This document shows positions 56,415 through 64,000 of a DNA stretch of 64,000 nucleotides, one piece after another. The stretch is from Paracoccus sanguinis (GTDB lineage Bacteria; Pseudomonadota; Alphaproteobacteria; Rhodobacterales; Rhodobacteraceae). The position numbers and the translations under genes were made by a program. The first letter of the stretch is position 1. Every line of letters begins with the position of its first letter. The notes under the pieces are model-generated. The model was given only the letters and a program-made list of their open reading frames with translations, searched no databases and was not told the DNA's origin. The stretch covers positions 1 to 64,000 of the forward strand of contig NZ_FNNA01000009.1 in assembly GCF_900106665.1 (NCBI RefSeq), in the 5' to 3' direction.

Positions 56415-57602
56415 GTGTCTGCCCTGTCCGCCTTCCTTCGCAGGACGCCCGGTGAGGCCCTGCGTGAGTACTTCGACCGGCCGGAAATCGGCCTTACCAC
56501 CAAGTTGGACTGGACCGTGTCTGAGGGTGCGCTGGCAAGGCCGCTTCTCGGCGCCATCGAGGACATGTCCCGCGAACAGCGCGATCGGGTCTCCAATGAC
56601 GCCGAGCGCGTCCATGCGCTGTCCGATGAGCCGGGGCAGGCCGCGATCTACAGCGTGGCCGAGGATCCTGCCTTCCTCGACGGGCTCGCCAATCCGCATG
56701 CGCGGTCGCTCTGGATGTTCCTGAACGCGCAGGACCGCTTTCGTCATGCCGAGGAGGTTCGTTTCACCGAAGACCGACGGCGCGGCCGCATGTGGGCCGG
56801 TTTCGTCACGGACCCGGGTTGCGCCCTGCTGCGGGATGCTGCCGCGCGAGAGGCGTTTATTGCTGCGGTCAAGGAGTTCTCAGGCGCAGCTCATGCGTAT
56901 GTCGACATTTTCGAACGGGTGAGGACAACGCTTGAGGGCGACGTCTGCGATCTCGTCCAGGTCACGGTTTATCGCGAGGGGAGCCCCAACGATCTGCTGC
57001 GCTTCGACGACCGCGGTCTTCTGATCCGGCAAGCATATCGGCCAGTGTTCGAGGCTGCCGTCACCTACGAGCCCGCGACGGGAGCCATCGAGGTGATCGC
57101 CAGCGACCAGAACACCCGCGGTGAAATCCTCAAGGCCACATTCGCCCATCTCCTCGGCGTCGAGTTCAAGGAGAATCGTCTCCCACTACGTCGTTACGAC
57201 CTCTCGGTTCTGCTGAAGCCATTCGACTTTCCGGTCGACCCGGAGGACGGGATCGAGGGTGTTGATGTGCGGGAGCTGCGCGTCATGCCGATCGACGACA
57301 GCGATTTCAGGGTGACGTTGGACAAGCCGGCGCGCGCTGGCGAGACGATCTGGACGAAGGCGGAAGAGAGGTTCGGGGACCACACGCCCCTCAGCGACGG
57401 GTACGTGGTTACGCGCGCCAAGATCGCAGTCAAGCTCGCCCGGCCTGCTGGGGGCACCGGCCGCCGCTCACTGACCCTATCCATCAGCTGGCCACACGGC
57501 TGCGATCTGAAAGACCGCACCGCGACCGAGCAGTTGATCGGTGAAAAGTACCTGCGTCGGTGGGGGATCCTTGTCGATGACGTCCAGCTCTTCGAGGATT
57601 GA
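56415..57602 (+). CDS. Uncharacterised protein A of the HTH-ImmA island
   Basis: The 395-residue protein starts at GTG 56415 with AAGGAG 7 bp before it. I do not recognise a family. The first 150 residues are helical (LSAFLRRTPGEALREYFDRPEIGL; EDMSREQRDRVSNDAERVHAL). The middle is beta-rich (VCDLVQVTVYREGSPND; IEVIASDQNTRGEIL), and the C-terminus ends in GEKYLRRWGILVDD. No catalytic motif, signal or membrane segment is apparent. The next gene starts inside its last codons, so the two products are made together and may form a complex. The position beside McrBC and HTH-ImmA suggests a defence or stress role. Confidence 0.65.
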   Translation: MSALSAFLRRTPGEALREYFDRPEIGLTTKLDWTVSEGALARPLLGAIEDMSREQRDRVSNDAERVHALSDEPGQAAIYSVAEDPAFLDGLANPHARSLWMFLNAQDRFRHAEEVRFTEDRRRGRMWAGFVTDPGCALLRDAAAREAFIAAVKEFSGAAHAYVDIFERVRTTLEGDVCDLVQVTVYREGSPNDLLRFDDRGLLIRQAYRPVFEAAVTYEPATGAIEVIASDQNTRGEILKATFAHLLGVEFKENRLPLRRYDLSVLLKPFDFPVDPEDGIEGVDVRELRVMPIDDSDFRVTLDKPARAGETIWTKAEERFGDHTPLSDGYVVTRAKIAVKLARPAGGTGRRSLTLSISWPHGCDLKDRTATEQLIGEKYLRRWGILVDDVQLFED

Positions 57603-58521
57603 TCTCGGTGCCCGTCGACTGCTCTTGTCCGTTGCCGGAACCCGCCACGCGCAGGTTTCGGCCATGGCGCTGGAGCATTCGCCTAGGCCTGGCAAAGCAC
57701 TGATGGAAGCCGGGCTGATCGTGCGGCGGGGCAGCGCGATGTCCATCGTTGCCGAGGACGATCTGGACGACACGCCTACTTCCGTCATTTGCCACCCCAC
57801 CACCGGTGAACTGGGGCATCTCGGAAACGTCGTTTGGCAAGAGGAACAGGCGAGCGCCCGCCGCAGGGTTTATGCGCTGGACATGGTCGCAGCAGCACGG
57901 CGGGTGTTCGCCCGGCTCGACTGTTCGCTCGGCGATAATCCCGTGCCGTACCTTGATGGCGCAGTGCTGGACTTCGGGACGGCGCGGCTGCCAAAGCGCA
58001 ACGCGCGTGTCGGGATCTGGGTCGCCCGCGGCCTTACGACGCCGGCCGTGTTCGCGGAGTTCCGTAAGCTCGTTGCACGGCGACCGGCCGATGGGCTTCG
58101 CGTGGTCCTGGTTCTCGACCTGCCGGATCGAGACCGCTTCCAGTTCATAAGGGGCCATGAGTTGGTTGCGGTGGCGGATGTGGTCGATCTTGAAGACGGG
58201 CTCGCCGTCGCTCCGGAGGCCCTGAGCGCCCGTCTGCTGAAGGGGCCATCCGACACGGGACCGGTGTGGGTCTCCGGCGACGGAGGCGTGCTGATCGTGC
58301 ATGGTCGATGGCACGAGTTCACTGGCGGCAAGCAGAAGGTCGCCGTGGCCATGCTTGCCGAGGCTTGGCTCAGCGGCGATCCAGTGCTGCCCGTTGCTCG
58401 TATTCTCGAGGAAGCCGAATGCGGGCGTTCAGTGAAGCGACTGCGGGACCTGTTCAGTGGGCACCCGACGTGGCACGAGGTCATCCGGGAGAGCGGATCC
58501 AGCGCCTGGCTCGAGGTTTGA
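57577..58521 (+). CDS. Uncharacterised protein B of the HTH-ImmA island
   Basis: The 314-residue protein begins at ATG 57577, 26 bp before the end of protein A. It has a possible winged-helix start (ARRLLLSVAGTRHAQVSAMAL ... ALMEAGLIVRRGS), a DALDM-like middle (VYALDMVAAARRVFARL), and a Rossmann-like C-terminal half (RVVLVLDLPDRDRFQFIRGHELV; VAVAMLAEAWLSG). The family is not known to me. A strong terminator follows, so A and B form a closed operon. The ordered mix of DNA-binding-like and alpha/beta parts would fit a sensor or regulator. Confidence 0.65.
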   Translation: MTSSSSRIDLGARRLLLSVAGTRHAQVSAMALEHSPRPGKALMEAGLIVRRGSAMSIVAEDDLDDTPTSVICHPTTGELGHLGNVVWQEEQASARRRVYALDMVAAARRVFARLDCSLGDNPVPYLDGAVLDFGTARLPKRNARVGIWVARGLTTPAVFAEFRKLVARRPADGLRVVLVLDLPDRDRFQFIRGHELVAVADVVDLEDGLAVAPEALSARLLKGPSDTGPVWVSGDGGVLIVHGRWHEFTGGKQKVAVAMLAEAWLSGDPVLPVARILEEAECGRSVKRLRDLFSGHPTWHEVIRESGSSAWLEV

Positions 58522-58544
58522 AGACAACAAGAACATGACGATCA

Positions 58545-58570
58545 GGCCGTCCTTCGGGGCGGCCTTTTTT
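58545..58570 (+). terminator. Strong rho-independent terminator
   Basis: GGCCGTCC, loop TTC, GGGGCGGCC make an 8-9-bp GC stem followed by six Ts. It ends the two-gene operon of unknown proteins and separates the defence part of element 2 from its replication module. Confidence 0.88.
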
Positions 58571-58690
58571 GTTTTCCGGGGCATCAATCTGCATTCCTCC
58601 CGTCTCCCCTCCCTGCGCCCTCCCGGTTTCCTCCCTGCCGCTCCCCCATTCTCATTCGCAGGCATTCCGCCTAACGCGAAGGAGTCGACA

Positions 58691-58900
58691 TTGTCAGTCA
58701 CACATCTGAACCAGGTCGAGCTTGCGGCTCGCTGGAAGATCAGCCCCCGCACGCTGGAGCGGTGGCGCTGGACCGGGGAGGGCCCGGCATTCATCAAGAT
58801 CGGCGGCCGGGTGGTTTACCGCCTTGCGGATGTCGAGGCCTATGAGGGCACTCGGCACTGCACCAGCACGGCGGACAAACCCGCCGTGAAACTGGCGTGA
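58691..58900 (+). CDS. Small HTH protein (MerR/HTH_17 type)
   Basis: The 69-residue protein starts at a TTG at 58691, supported by AAGGAG 7 bp before it; no ATG is suitably placed. Its HTH reads LNQVELAARWKISPRTLERW followed by GPAFIKIGGRVVYRLADVEAY. It heads the replication operon of element 2 and probably regulates it or acts as excisionase. Confidence 0.78.
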   Translation: MSVTHLNQVELAARWKISPRTLERWRWTGEGPAFIKIGGRVVYRLADVEAYEGTRHCTSTADKPAVKLA

Positions 58901-58911
58901 GGGAGGGCAGG

Positions 58912-59658
58912 ATGGCCATTTCTCTCGCTTCCCTGCGGACGACCTCCGCGCTGACCCCGCCCCGCATCATGATCCATGGCGTGGCGGGGATTGGCAAATC
59001 CACCTTCGCGGCCGAATCCGACCGCCCGGTGTTCATCATGACCGAGGATGGCCTCGGCAAGCTGCATGTCCCGCACTTCCCGCTGGCGACGAACTATGCC
59101 GAGGTCGCCGAGGCACTCGACGCGCTGCTGAACGAAGACCACGCGTTCGGCACGGTCGTCGTCGACAGCGTCGACTGGCTTGAGCCGCTGATCTGGGCCG
59201 AGGCCTGCAAGCGAAACGGCTGGTCGTCGATCGAGGCGCCGGGGTTTGGCAAGGGCTATGCCGAGGCGCTGACCATCTGGCGCGAATATCTCGACAAGCT
59301 GAACGCCCTGCGGGACCGGAAGGGCGTGGTGGTCATCCAGATCGCCCATACCGACATCAAGCGCTTCGACAGCCCCGAGCACGAGCCCTACGACCGCTAC
59401 GTGATCAAGCTGCAGACCCGGGCGTCGGCGCTTCTGCAGGAGCACTCGGATGTCGTGCTCTTCGCCAACTACCAGATCTCGGTCGCCAAATCCGACATCG
59501 GCTTCAACAAGAAGGTGACCCGGGCGCTCGGGTCTGGTGCGCGCGTCATGCACACCGAAGAGCGCCCCGCCTTCCTGGCCAAGAACCGCTACGGCCTGCC
59601 GGACACCCTGCCGCTGAGCTGGGCAGCGTTCGTCGCCGCCATGCCCCAATCCCTGTAA
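58912..59658 (+). CDS. Sak4-like recombination ATPase
   Basis: The 248-residue protein is a RecA-fold ATPase of the AAA_24/Sak4 type: Walker A HGVAGIGKSTFA at about residue 25-36, Walker B TVVVDSVDW near 82, and VVVIQIAHTDIKRF in the third strand. Phage Sak4 proteins promote annealing and strand exchange beside an SSB-like partner. The DUF669 gene 20 bp downstream is the usual companion. The start at 58912 has GGGAGGGCAGG before it. Confidence 0.85.
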   Translation: MAISLASLRTTSALTPPRIMIHGVAGIGKSTFAAESDRPVFIMTEDGLGKLHVPHFPLATNYAEVAEALDALLNEDHAFGTVVVDSVDWLEPLIWAEACKRNGWSSIEAPGFGKGYAEALTIWREYLDKLNALRDRKGVVVIQIAHTDIKRFDSPEHEPYDRYVIKLQTRASALLQEHSDVVLFANYQISVAKSDIGFNKKVTRALGSGARVMHTEERPAFLAKNRYGLPDTLPLSWAAFVAAMPQSL

Positions 59659-59678
59659 TCCCGAGCAAGGACACCATC

Positions 59679-60179
59679 ATGGCACGTTTTGATACGTCCT
59701 TCGACGCGACCAGCGTCGAGCCCACCACCGCCTACGAACTGCTGCCCGCCGGTAAATACCGGGCCCAGATCGTCGAGAGCGAGATGCGCGTGACGAAGAA
59801 CGGCATGGGTCAGTTCTTGTGGCTGATGCTCGATATCCTCGAGGGCGAGCACAAGGGCCGGAAGATCTTCGACCAGCTGAACCTCGTGAACCCGAATCCC
59901 ACCACGGTGGAGATCGCACAGCGGACGCTGTCGGCCATCTGCCACGCCACGGGCCGGCTGCAGGTCAATGACAGCGAGGAGCTGCACCTGATCCCGATGA
60001 CGATCCAGGTGAAGATCCGGCCGCCGAAGAACGGCTACGGCGAGAGCAACGCGCTTGCCTATCTGCCGCCCGACCGTGACGCGACCCCGGCGGCCCGCCC
60101 GGCGAATCCCGCGCCCGATCCGGCGGTCTCGACGGCGCCGCAGAAGATGGCCTCCGCGCCCTGGAACAAGAAGGGCTGA
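59679..60179 (+). CDS. DUF669 protein, phage SSB-like
   Basis: The 166-residue protein matches DUF669: YELLPAGKYRAQIVESEMRV, then GQFLWLMLDILEGEHKGRKIFDQLNLVN, an OB-fold-like pattern, ending in a flexible Ala/Pro tail with PWNKKG. DUF669 proteins accompany Sak-type recombinases and probably bind single-stranded DNA. The acidic tip typical of SSB proteins is absent. Confidence 0.85.
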   Translation: MARFDTSFDATSVEPTTAYELLPAGKYRAQIVESEMRVTKNGMGQFLWLMLDILEGEHKGRKIFDQLNLVNPNPTTVEIAQRTLSAICHATGRLQVNDSEELHLIPMTIQVKIRPPKNGYGESNALAYLPPDRDATPAARPANPAPDPAVSTAPQKMASAPWNKKG

Positions 60180-60243
60180 GCCTTCGTGCTGCCCCGCGCC
60201 CTGACTGACGGGGCAGCGCGCAACCTAATCTGAGAATATTCCC

Positions 60244-60606
60244 ATGACTGACATGACCAACGCGGCCCCCGTGGCCGTGAACAGCCCCGGATTGCCCGCA
60301 GACCAGCGCCGGCTGATCGAACTTGACGACGCCATCGCCCGGATCCGGACCCAGATCGCCACCGCCGATCTGGCCCGACAGCGCGGGGCGAAACCCATCG
60401 ATCCGGACTGGTTCCACCGGGCCCGCACGGCCCTTCGCCATCTTAGCCGCGAGCGGGCGGAACTGCTGGCCCAAGGCACCGGCCGCCGTCGTCGCGAGAC
60501 CGTGAAGGACGCGCTGATCGGCATCCTGCGCGAGCGCCACGACAGCGAGACCTGGGACGGCATCCTGGCCGAGGCCAGGGCCCGCAGCGAGGGGGAGAGC
60601 TCGTGA
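60244..60606 (+). CDS. Uncharacterised replication-module protein
   Basis: The 120-residue protein is helical throughout (IELDDAIARIRTQIATADLARQ; WFHRARTALRHLSRERAELL) with a basic middle and an acidic end, suggesting a coiled-coil accessory protein. No family recognised, but it stands in a conserved position between DUF669 and a PD-(D/E)XK nuclease. Its stop overlaps the next start by one base (TGATG). Confidence 0.65.
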   Translation: MTDMTNAAPVAVNSPGLPADQRRLIELDDAIARIRTQIATADLARQRGAKPIDPDWFHRARTALRHLSRERAELLAQGTGRRRRETVKDALIGILRERHDSETWDGILAEARARSEGESS

Positions 60607-61550
60607 TGGCTGCGCTTCCTCCTGCTCCGACGCCGACGCTTAAGGCGATCTATGCCGACTACGAGGCCCGCCAAGGCGATGGATTCCGCGATCACCTCGG
60701 GGCGTCGATCATCGGCAAGTCCTGCGCCCGGGCGCTCTGGTACGATTTCCGCTGGGTCACGCCCGCGCGCCATTCTGGCCGCCTGCTGCGTCTGTTCGAG
60801 ACGGGTCAGCTGGAAGAGGACCGGCTCGTGCGCAACCTGCGTGCCACCGGGGCGACCGTGCTCGAGGTCGATCCCGAGACTGGTCGACAGTTCCGGGTCG
60901 AAGCCCATGGCGGGCATTTCGGCGGCTCGCTCGACGGCGTGGCCATCGGGCTCATGGAGGCGCCGAAGACCTGGCATGTGCTGGAGTTCAAGACCCACTC
61001 GGTCAAAAGCTTCAACGAGTTGGTCGCCAAGGGCGTTGTTCTGGCCAAGCCTCAGCACGCCGCGCAGATGCAAATCTACATGCACCTGACGGGCATCACG
61101 CGCGCCCTCTACGTCGCGGTCTGCAAGGACACCGACGCGCTGCATGTCGAGCGCATCGAGGCGGACCGCGCCATGGCCGAGCGCCTGCTCGAAAAGGCTG
61201 GGCGCATCATCTTCGCCCAGCATCCGCCCGCGCGGATCAGCGAGGATCCGGCCTGGTTCGAATGCCGGTTCTGCGATCACCATGCGACCTGCCACGAAGG
61301 CGGTGGGGCTGCGGTGACGTGCCGGTCCTGCCTGCATGCGACGCCGGTCGACGGTGGTTGGCACTGCGCGCGGCACGACCGGATGCTGACGCCTGCCGAG
61401 CAGCGCGCCGCCTGCGGCCGCCATCTCTTCATCCCCGATCTCATCCCGGGCGAGGTCATCGATGCGGGCGACGACGTCGTCACCTACCGCATGGCCGATG
61501 GCTCGACCTGGACCAACGACGCCCGTGCCCCGGAGGCTGCGCCATGCTGA
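60606..61550 (+). CDS. PD-(D/E)XK nuclease, Cas4/RecB-like
   Basis: The 314-residue protein has the RecB-type nuclease signature: IIGKSCARALWYDFRW (motif with Cys), GGSLDGVA (Asp), HVLEFKTHS (Glu-x-Lys) and a Gln/Tyr motif AQMQIYMHLTG. A Cys-rich region follows (CRFCDHHATCHEGG; CRSCLHATPVDGGWHC), which may bind zinc or an iron-sulfur cluster. It resembles phage exonucleases that work with Sak4/DUF669. It ends 7 bp inside the helicase gene. Confidence 0.85.
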   Translation: MAALPPAPTPTLKAIYADYEARQGDGFRDHLGASIIGKSCARALWYDFRWVTPARHSGRLLRLFETGQLEEDRLVRNLRATGATVLEVDPETGRQFRVEAHGGHFGGSLDGVAIGLMEAPKTWHVLEFKTHSVKSFNELVAKGVVLAKPQHAAQMQIYMHLTGITRALYVAVCKDTDALHVERIEADRAMAERLLEKAGRIIFAQHPPARISEDPAWFECRFCDHHATCHEGGGAAVTCRSCLHATPVDGGWHCARHDRMLTPAEQRAACGRHLFIPDLIPGEVIDAGDDVVTYRMADGSTWTNDARAPEAAPC

Positions 61551-63280
61551 CCCTGCGCCCCTATCAACAGGCCGCGATCACCGCGATCTACGGCTATTTT
61601 CAGGCCCACACCGGCAATCCGCTGGTCGTCATTCCGACCGCGGGCGGCAAGTCGCTCGTCATGGCCTCCTTCATCGAGGGTGTGCTGAAGGCCTGGCCCG
61701 ATCAGCGCATCCTGATCGTGACCCATGTCCGCGAGTTGATCGCGCAGAACCATGCCGAGATGATCGGCCTCTGGCCCGATGCTCCGGCGGGCATCTATTC
61801 GGCGGGCCTCGGCAAGCGCGAGGCTCAGGCGCGGATCCTCTTCGCCGGCATCCAGTCGATCCACCGCCGCGCGGGTGAGATCGGTCATACCGATCTTGTG
61901 CTGATCGACGAAGCGCACCTGATCCCCGGCAAATCGAGCACGATGTATCGGCGCTTCCTCGACGCGCTGCAGGCCATCAACCCGGCGCTCAAGGTGATCG
62001 GGCTGACCGCGACGCCGTTCCGGCTCGACAGCGGGATGCTGCATGAGGGCAAGAACGCGCTTTTCACCGACATTGCTTTCGAGGCGCCGGTGCGGGACCT
62101 GATCGATCAAGGCTATCTGAGCACCTTGATCTCGAAGCAGCCCGCCACCCGGCTTGACGTCTAGAAGGTGGGCACCCGCGCAGGCGACTTCATTGCGCGC
62201 GATCTGGCGGCGGCGGTTGATCAGGACGCCATCACCCGCGCGGCCGTCACCGAGATTATCGCGCATGGCCGCGACCGCAAATCCTGGTTGGCCTTCTGTT
62301 CGGGCGTCGCGCACGCGCAGCACGTGGCGGCGGAGTTTGAGCGCCAGGGGATCATCTGCAGCACCATCTTCGGCGACACGCCGAAGGACGAGCGAGACTG
62401 CATCATCGCCGACTTCAAGCGCGGCAAGATCCGCGCGCTGGCCTCGATGGGCGTGCTGACCACCGGCTTCAACGCGCCGGGCGTGGACCTGATCGCGCTG
62501 CTGCGCCCGACCCAATCGGCCGGACTCTATGTTCAGATGGTCGGGCGCGGCACGCGGCTGGCGCCGGGAAAGGAGAACTGCCTGGTCCTCGACTTCGCTG
62601 GTAATGTCCGGCGGCACGGACCGATCGATCTGGTGCGGCCCAAGCGACCCGGTGAGGCCGGCAGCGCTGAGCCACCGGCCAAGCTCTGCCCAGAATGCGA
62701 CAGCATAGTCGCGCTCGCCGCGAGCGAATGCCCCGATTGTGGCCATGTGTTCCCGGCCCGCGAGGTGAAGATTGCGCCGACGGCCGCGACCCTGCCGGTG
62801 CTGTCGCCGAAGGCGCAGTGGCTGGCAGTTACCGGCGTCGCCTACAGCCGTCACGACAAAGCGGGCGGGCGGCCCTCGTTGAAGGTCACCTATCGCTGCG
62901 GGCTCGCCACCTACAGCGAATGGGTCTGTCTCGAGCACCAGGGCTATGCCCGGCAGAAGGCCGCCGAGTGGTGGCACAAGCGCGCGCCGGACTGCCCCGT
63001 GCCTTCGAGCGTGGCTGCAGCCCTCGCGCAGACCGGCGAGCTGGCCTGCCCGAGCGAGATCTCGGTCCGCCCATCGGGCCGCTTCCTGGAAATCTCCGGC
63101 TACAGGTTCAACCCATGCACGCCTTCCACGCCGGCCTCTGCGCCGTCTGCCACCGGGATCCTCGTGGGTTTGGCTGGTTCGACTCGCGCTATCCCCGCAC
63201 CGACCCGCGGCGTGCAGCCAGTCGCCGGCAATTCTGCAGCCGGTTCTGCCAGGACCTCTGTCATGGGAGGCAAGGCATGA
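61544..63280 (+). pseudogene. Superfamily 2 DEAD/DEAH helicase, interrupted by an amber codon
   Basis: One reading frame of 578 codons encodes an SF2 helicase: motif I IPTAGGKSLV, II LIDEAHLI, III GLTATPF, then, after a TAG at 62162-62164, motifs IV-VI (VLTTGFNAPGVDLIALL and QMVGRGTRLAPGKENC) and a zinc-ribbon-like LCPECD...CPDCGHVF. The TAG lies between RecA domain 1 and 2, within PATRLDV*KVGTRAGDF, exactly where homologues continue; TCG to TAG would be one base. Upstream and downstream parts are otherwise intact. Reinitiation at the GTG at 62168 could give two halves, or the frame may be read by suppression. The last 55 codons overlap the next gene and are low complexity. Confidence 0.8.
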
Positions 63281-63501
63281 TCGATCCGACCCCGAACGAA
63301 ACCGCGGCGATGGCGAATGGTGGCCAGCTGGGCGGCGAATATCTCGAGAGCATCGGCACGTCCGATCTTGCAACCCTGACCGAGGCGGAGTGGGCCCGGT
63401 TCATCGAGGCAGTGGTCACCGGCTACTGCGACCATTTGCGGGCGCTGGCGGCCAGGGACCAGACGCGCATCGCCGCCATGACCCCGGAGGCACCGTTCTG
63501 A
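63115..63501 (+). CDS. DUF6511-like protein
   Basis: The 128-residue protein starts at ATG 63115 inside the end of the helicase frame. The N-terminal part has a Cys pattern (HAGLCAVCHRD ... QFCSRFCQDLCH) that could bind zinc, followed by DPTPNETAAMANGGQLGGEYL, which I link to DUF6511 from memory. An internal ATG at 63277 would give a 74-residue form without the cysteines. Function unknown; conserved in phage replication clusters of this group. Confidence 0.65.
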   Translation: MHAFHAGLCAVCHRDPRGFGWFDSRYPRTDPRRAASRRQFCSRFCQDLCHGRQGMIDPTPNETAAMANGGQLGGEYLESIGTSDLATLTEAEWARFIEAVVTGYCDHLRALAARDQTRIAAMTPEAPF

Positions 63502-64000
63502 TGACCAACATCTCCTACATGGCGCGGTACGGGCTTGCACTGCGAACCAACGGCTATGCCCTCCTGCCGATCGCGCCCGGCACCAAGAAGCCGGGCAGGT
63601 TCCAGCGCGGCGAATGGGTGGATTACCCGCAATGGGACCGCCACGCCGATCGCGAAACCACCGAGGTCGAGATCGCCACCTGGTCCAGTTGGCCGAGCTG
63701 CGGGATCGGGATCGTCGGCGGTAGCATTGCAGCGATCGATATCGACATCGCCGAGGACGCCGAGCTTTCGCTGCGGATCGAGCAGCTGGCACGCGCGCGC
63801 CTCGGCGAAACGCCCGCGCTGCGCATTGGTCGGGCGCCGAAGCGCCTGCTGGTCTATCGGACGATTACGCCCTTCCGCGGCATCAAGCGCCACCCGCTGG
63901 AGGTGCTGTGCCTCGGGCAGCAGTTCGTGGCCTATGCCGACCACCCCGACACCGGAGCGCCCTATGCCTGGCCCGAAGAGGGGCTGGCCGATCTCGATAT
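63501..64000 (+). CDS. Bifunctional DNA primase/polymerase N-terminal domain protein, partial
   Basis: The frame opens at ATG 63501, overlapping the previous stop by one base, and stays open to the window end (166 codons). The sequence MARYGLALRTNGYALLPI, then GTKKPGRFQRGEW, WSSWPSCGIGIVGGSIAAIDIDI is the N-terminus of a prim-pol domain, where DIDI carries the catalytic acidic residues. The full protein probably adds a primase C-terminal and helicase domain as in other phage replicative primases. It completes the replication module of element 2. Confidence 0.85.
   Translation, partial: MTNISYMARYGLALRTNGYALLPIAPGTKKPGRFQRGEWVDYPQWDRHADRETTEVEIATWSSWPSCGIGIVGGSIAAIDIDIAEDAELSLRIEQLARARLGETPALRIGRAPKRLLVYRTITPFRGIKRHPLEVLCLGQQFVAYADHPDTGAPYAWPEEGLADLD

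Larger units (their letters stand above)
51486..64000. mobile_element. Element 2: second integrated element in tandem, partial
   Basis: Directly right of the second tRNA-end copy the sequence changes to a McrBC/HTH-ImmA cluster followed by a phage-type replication module (Sak4-like ATPase, DUF669, PD-(D/E)XK nuclease, helicase, prim-pol) that continues past the window. A direct repeat at 51552-51571 sits 66 bp from the att core, the same spacing as in element 1 but with a different sequence, as expected for a different integrase. Its integrase and right end are not in the window. It could instead be the right part of one large composite island. Confidence 0.6.

Overview
The window is high-GC DNA in which most genes have the base composition and family affiliations of an alphaproteobacterium of the Rhodobacter/Paracoccus group (Rhodobacterales). 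The tail genes resemble those of the Rhodobacter gene transfer agent, and the small DUF genes are of kinds common in Rhodobacteraceae prophages; the genus is inferred, not proven. Almost the whole window is mobile DNA inserted at an initiator tRNA gene.

Element 1 (about 76-51485) is a complete-looking temperate siphovirus-type prophage in tRNA-fMet. The 47-bp 3' end of the tRNA (76-122) is repeated at 51439-51485 with two differences, and each end carries a matching 20-bp inner direct repeat (188-207 and 51280-51299) that looks like an integrase arm site. From left to right it holds: an uncharacterised gene; an isoquinoline-1-oxidoreductase-like molybdoenzyme pair with a divergent TetR regulator and operator (1330-4614); a lysis module (spanins, M15 endolysin, holin-like protein); a tail fibre protein and a GTA-like distal tail (DUF2793, 'megatron', NlpC/P60, DUF2163, DUF2460) with a second lysis module inserted; a tape measure protein, tail chaperones joined by a probable -1 frameshift, tail tube and terminator; an inverted MuF-EndoU toxin/immunity pair; a lambda-like head (gpE, gpD, S49 protease, portal, gpW, TerL, TerS); small early genes; two ParB-methyltransferases; a five-gene restriction-like operon (35469-40928); a C5 methyltransferase overlapped by a second conserved frame; a replication-type HTH gene with palindromic iterons inside it; VRR-NUC and HTH genes; the integrase; and, next to the right att site, a three-gene ATPase / PIN nuclease / RNA ligase operon.

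Element 2 (51486 to beyond the window) starts directly after the second att copy. It has its own, different arm-like repeat at the same distance from the core, so it appears to be a second element integrated in tandem at the same tRNA. It begins with a McrBC system (McrB carries an EVE-like reader segment), a divergent HTH + ImmA/IrrE pair and two tightly linked unknown genes. Then follows a phage-type replication module: HTH, Sak4-like ATPase, DUF669, a PD-(D/E)XK nuclease, a superfamily 2 helicase broken by an in-frame amber codon, DUF6511-like, and a prim-pol gene that runs off the end.

The strongest candidates for undescribed biology are the ATPase-PIN-RNA ligase operon, the methyltransferase / BglII-like / ParB / SNF2 / DUF3883 operon, the MuF-EndoU cassette, and the two unknown genes beside HTH-ImmA.
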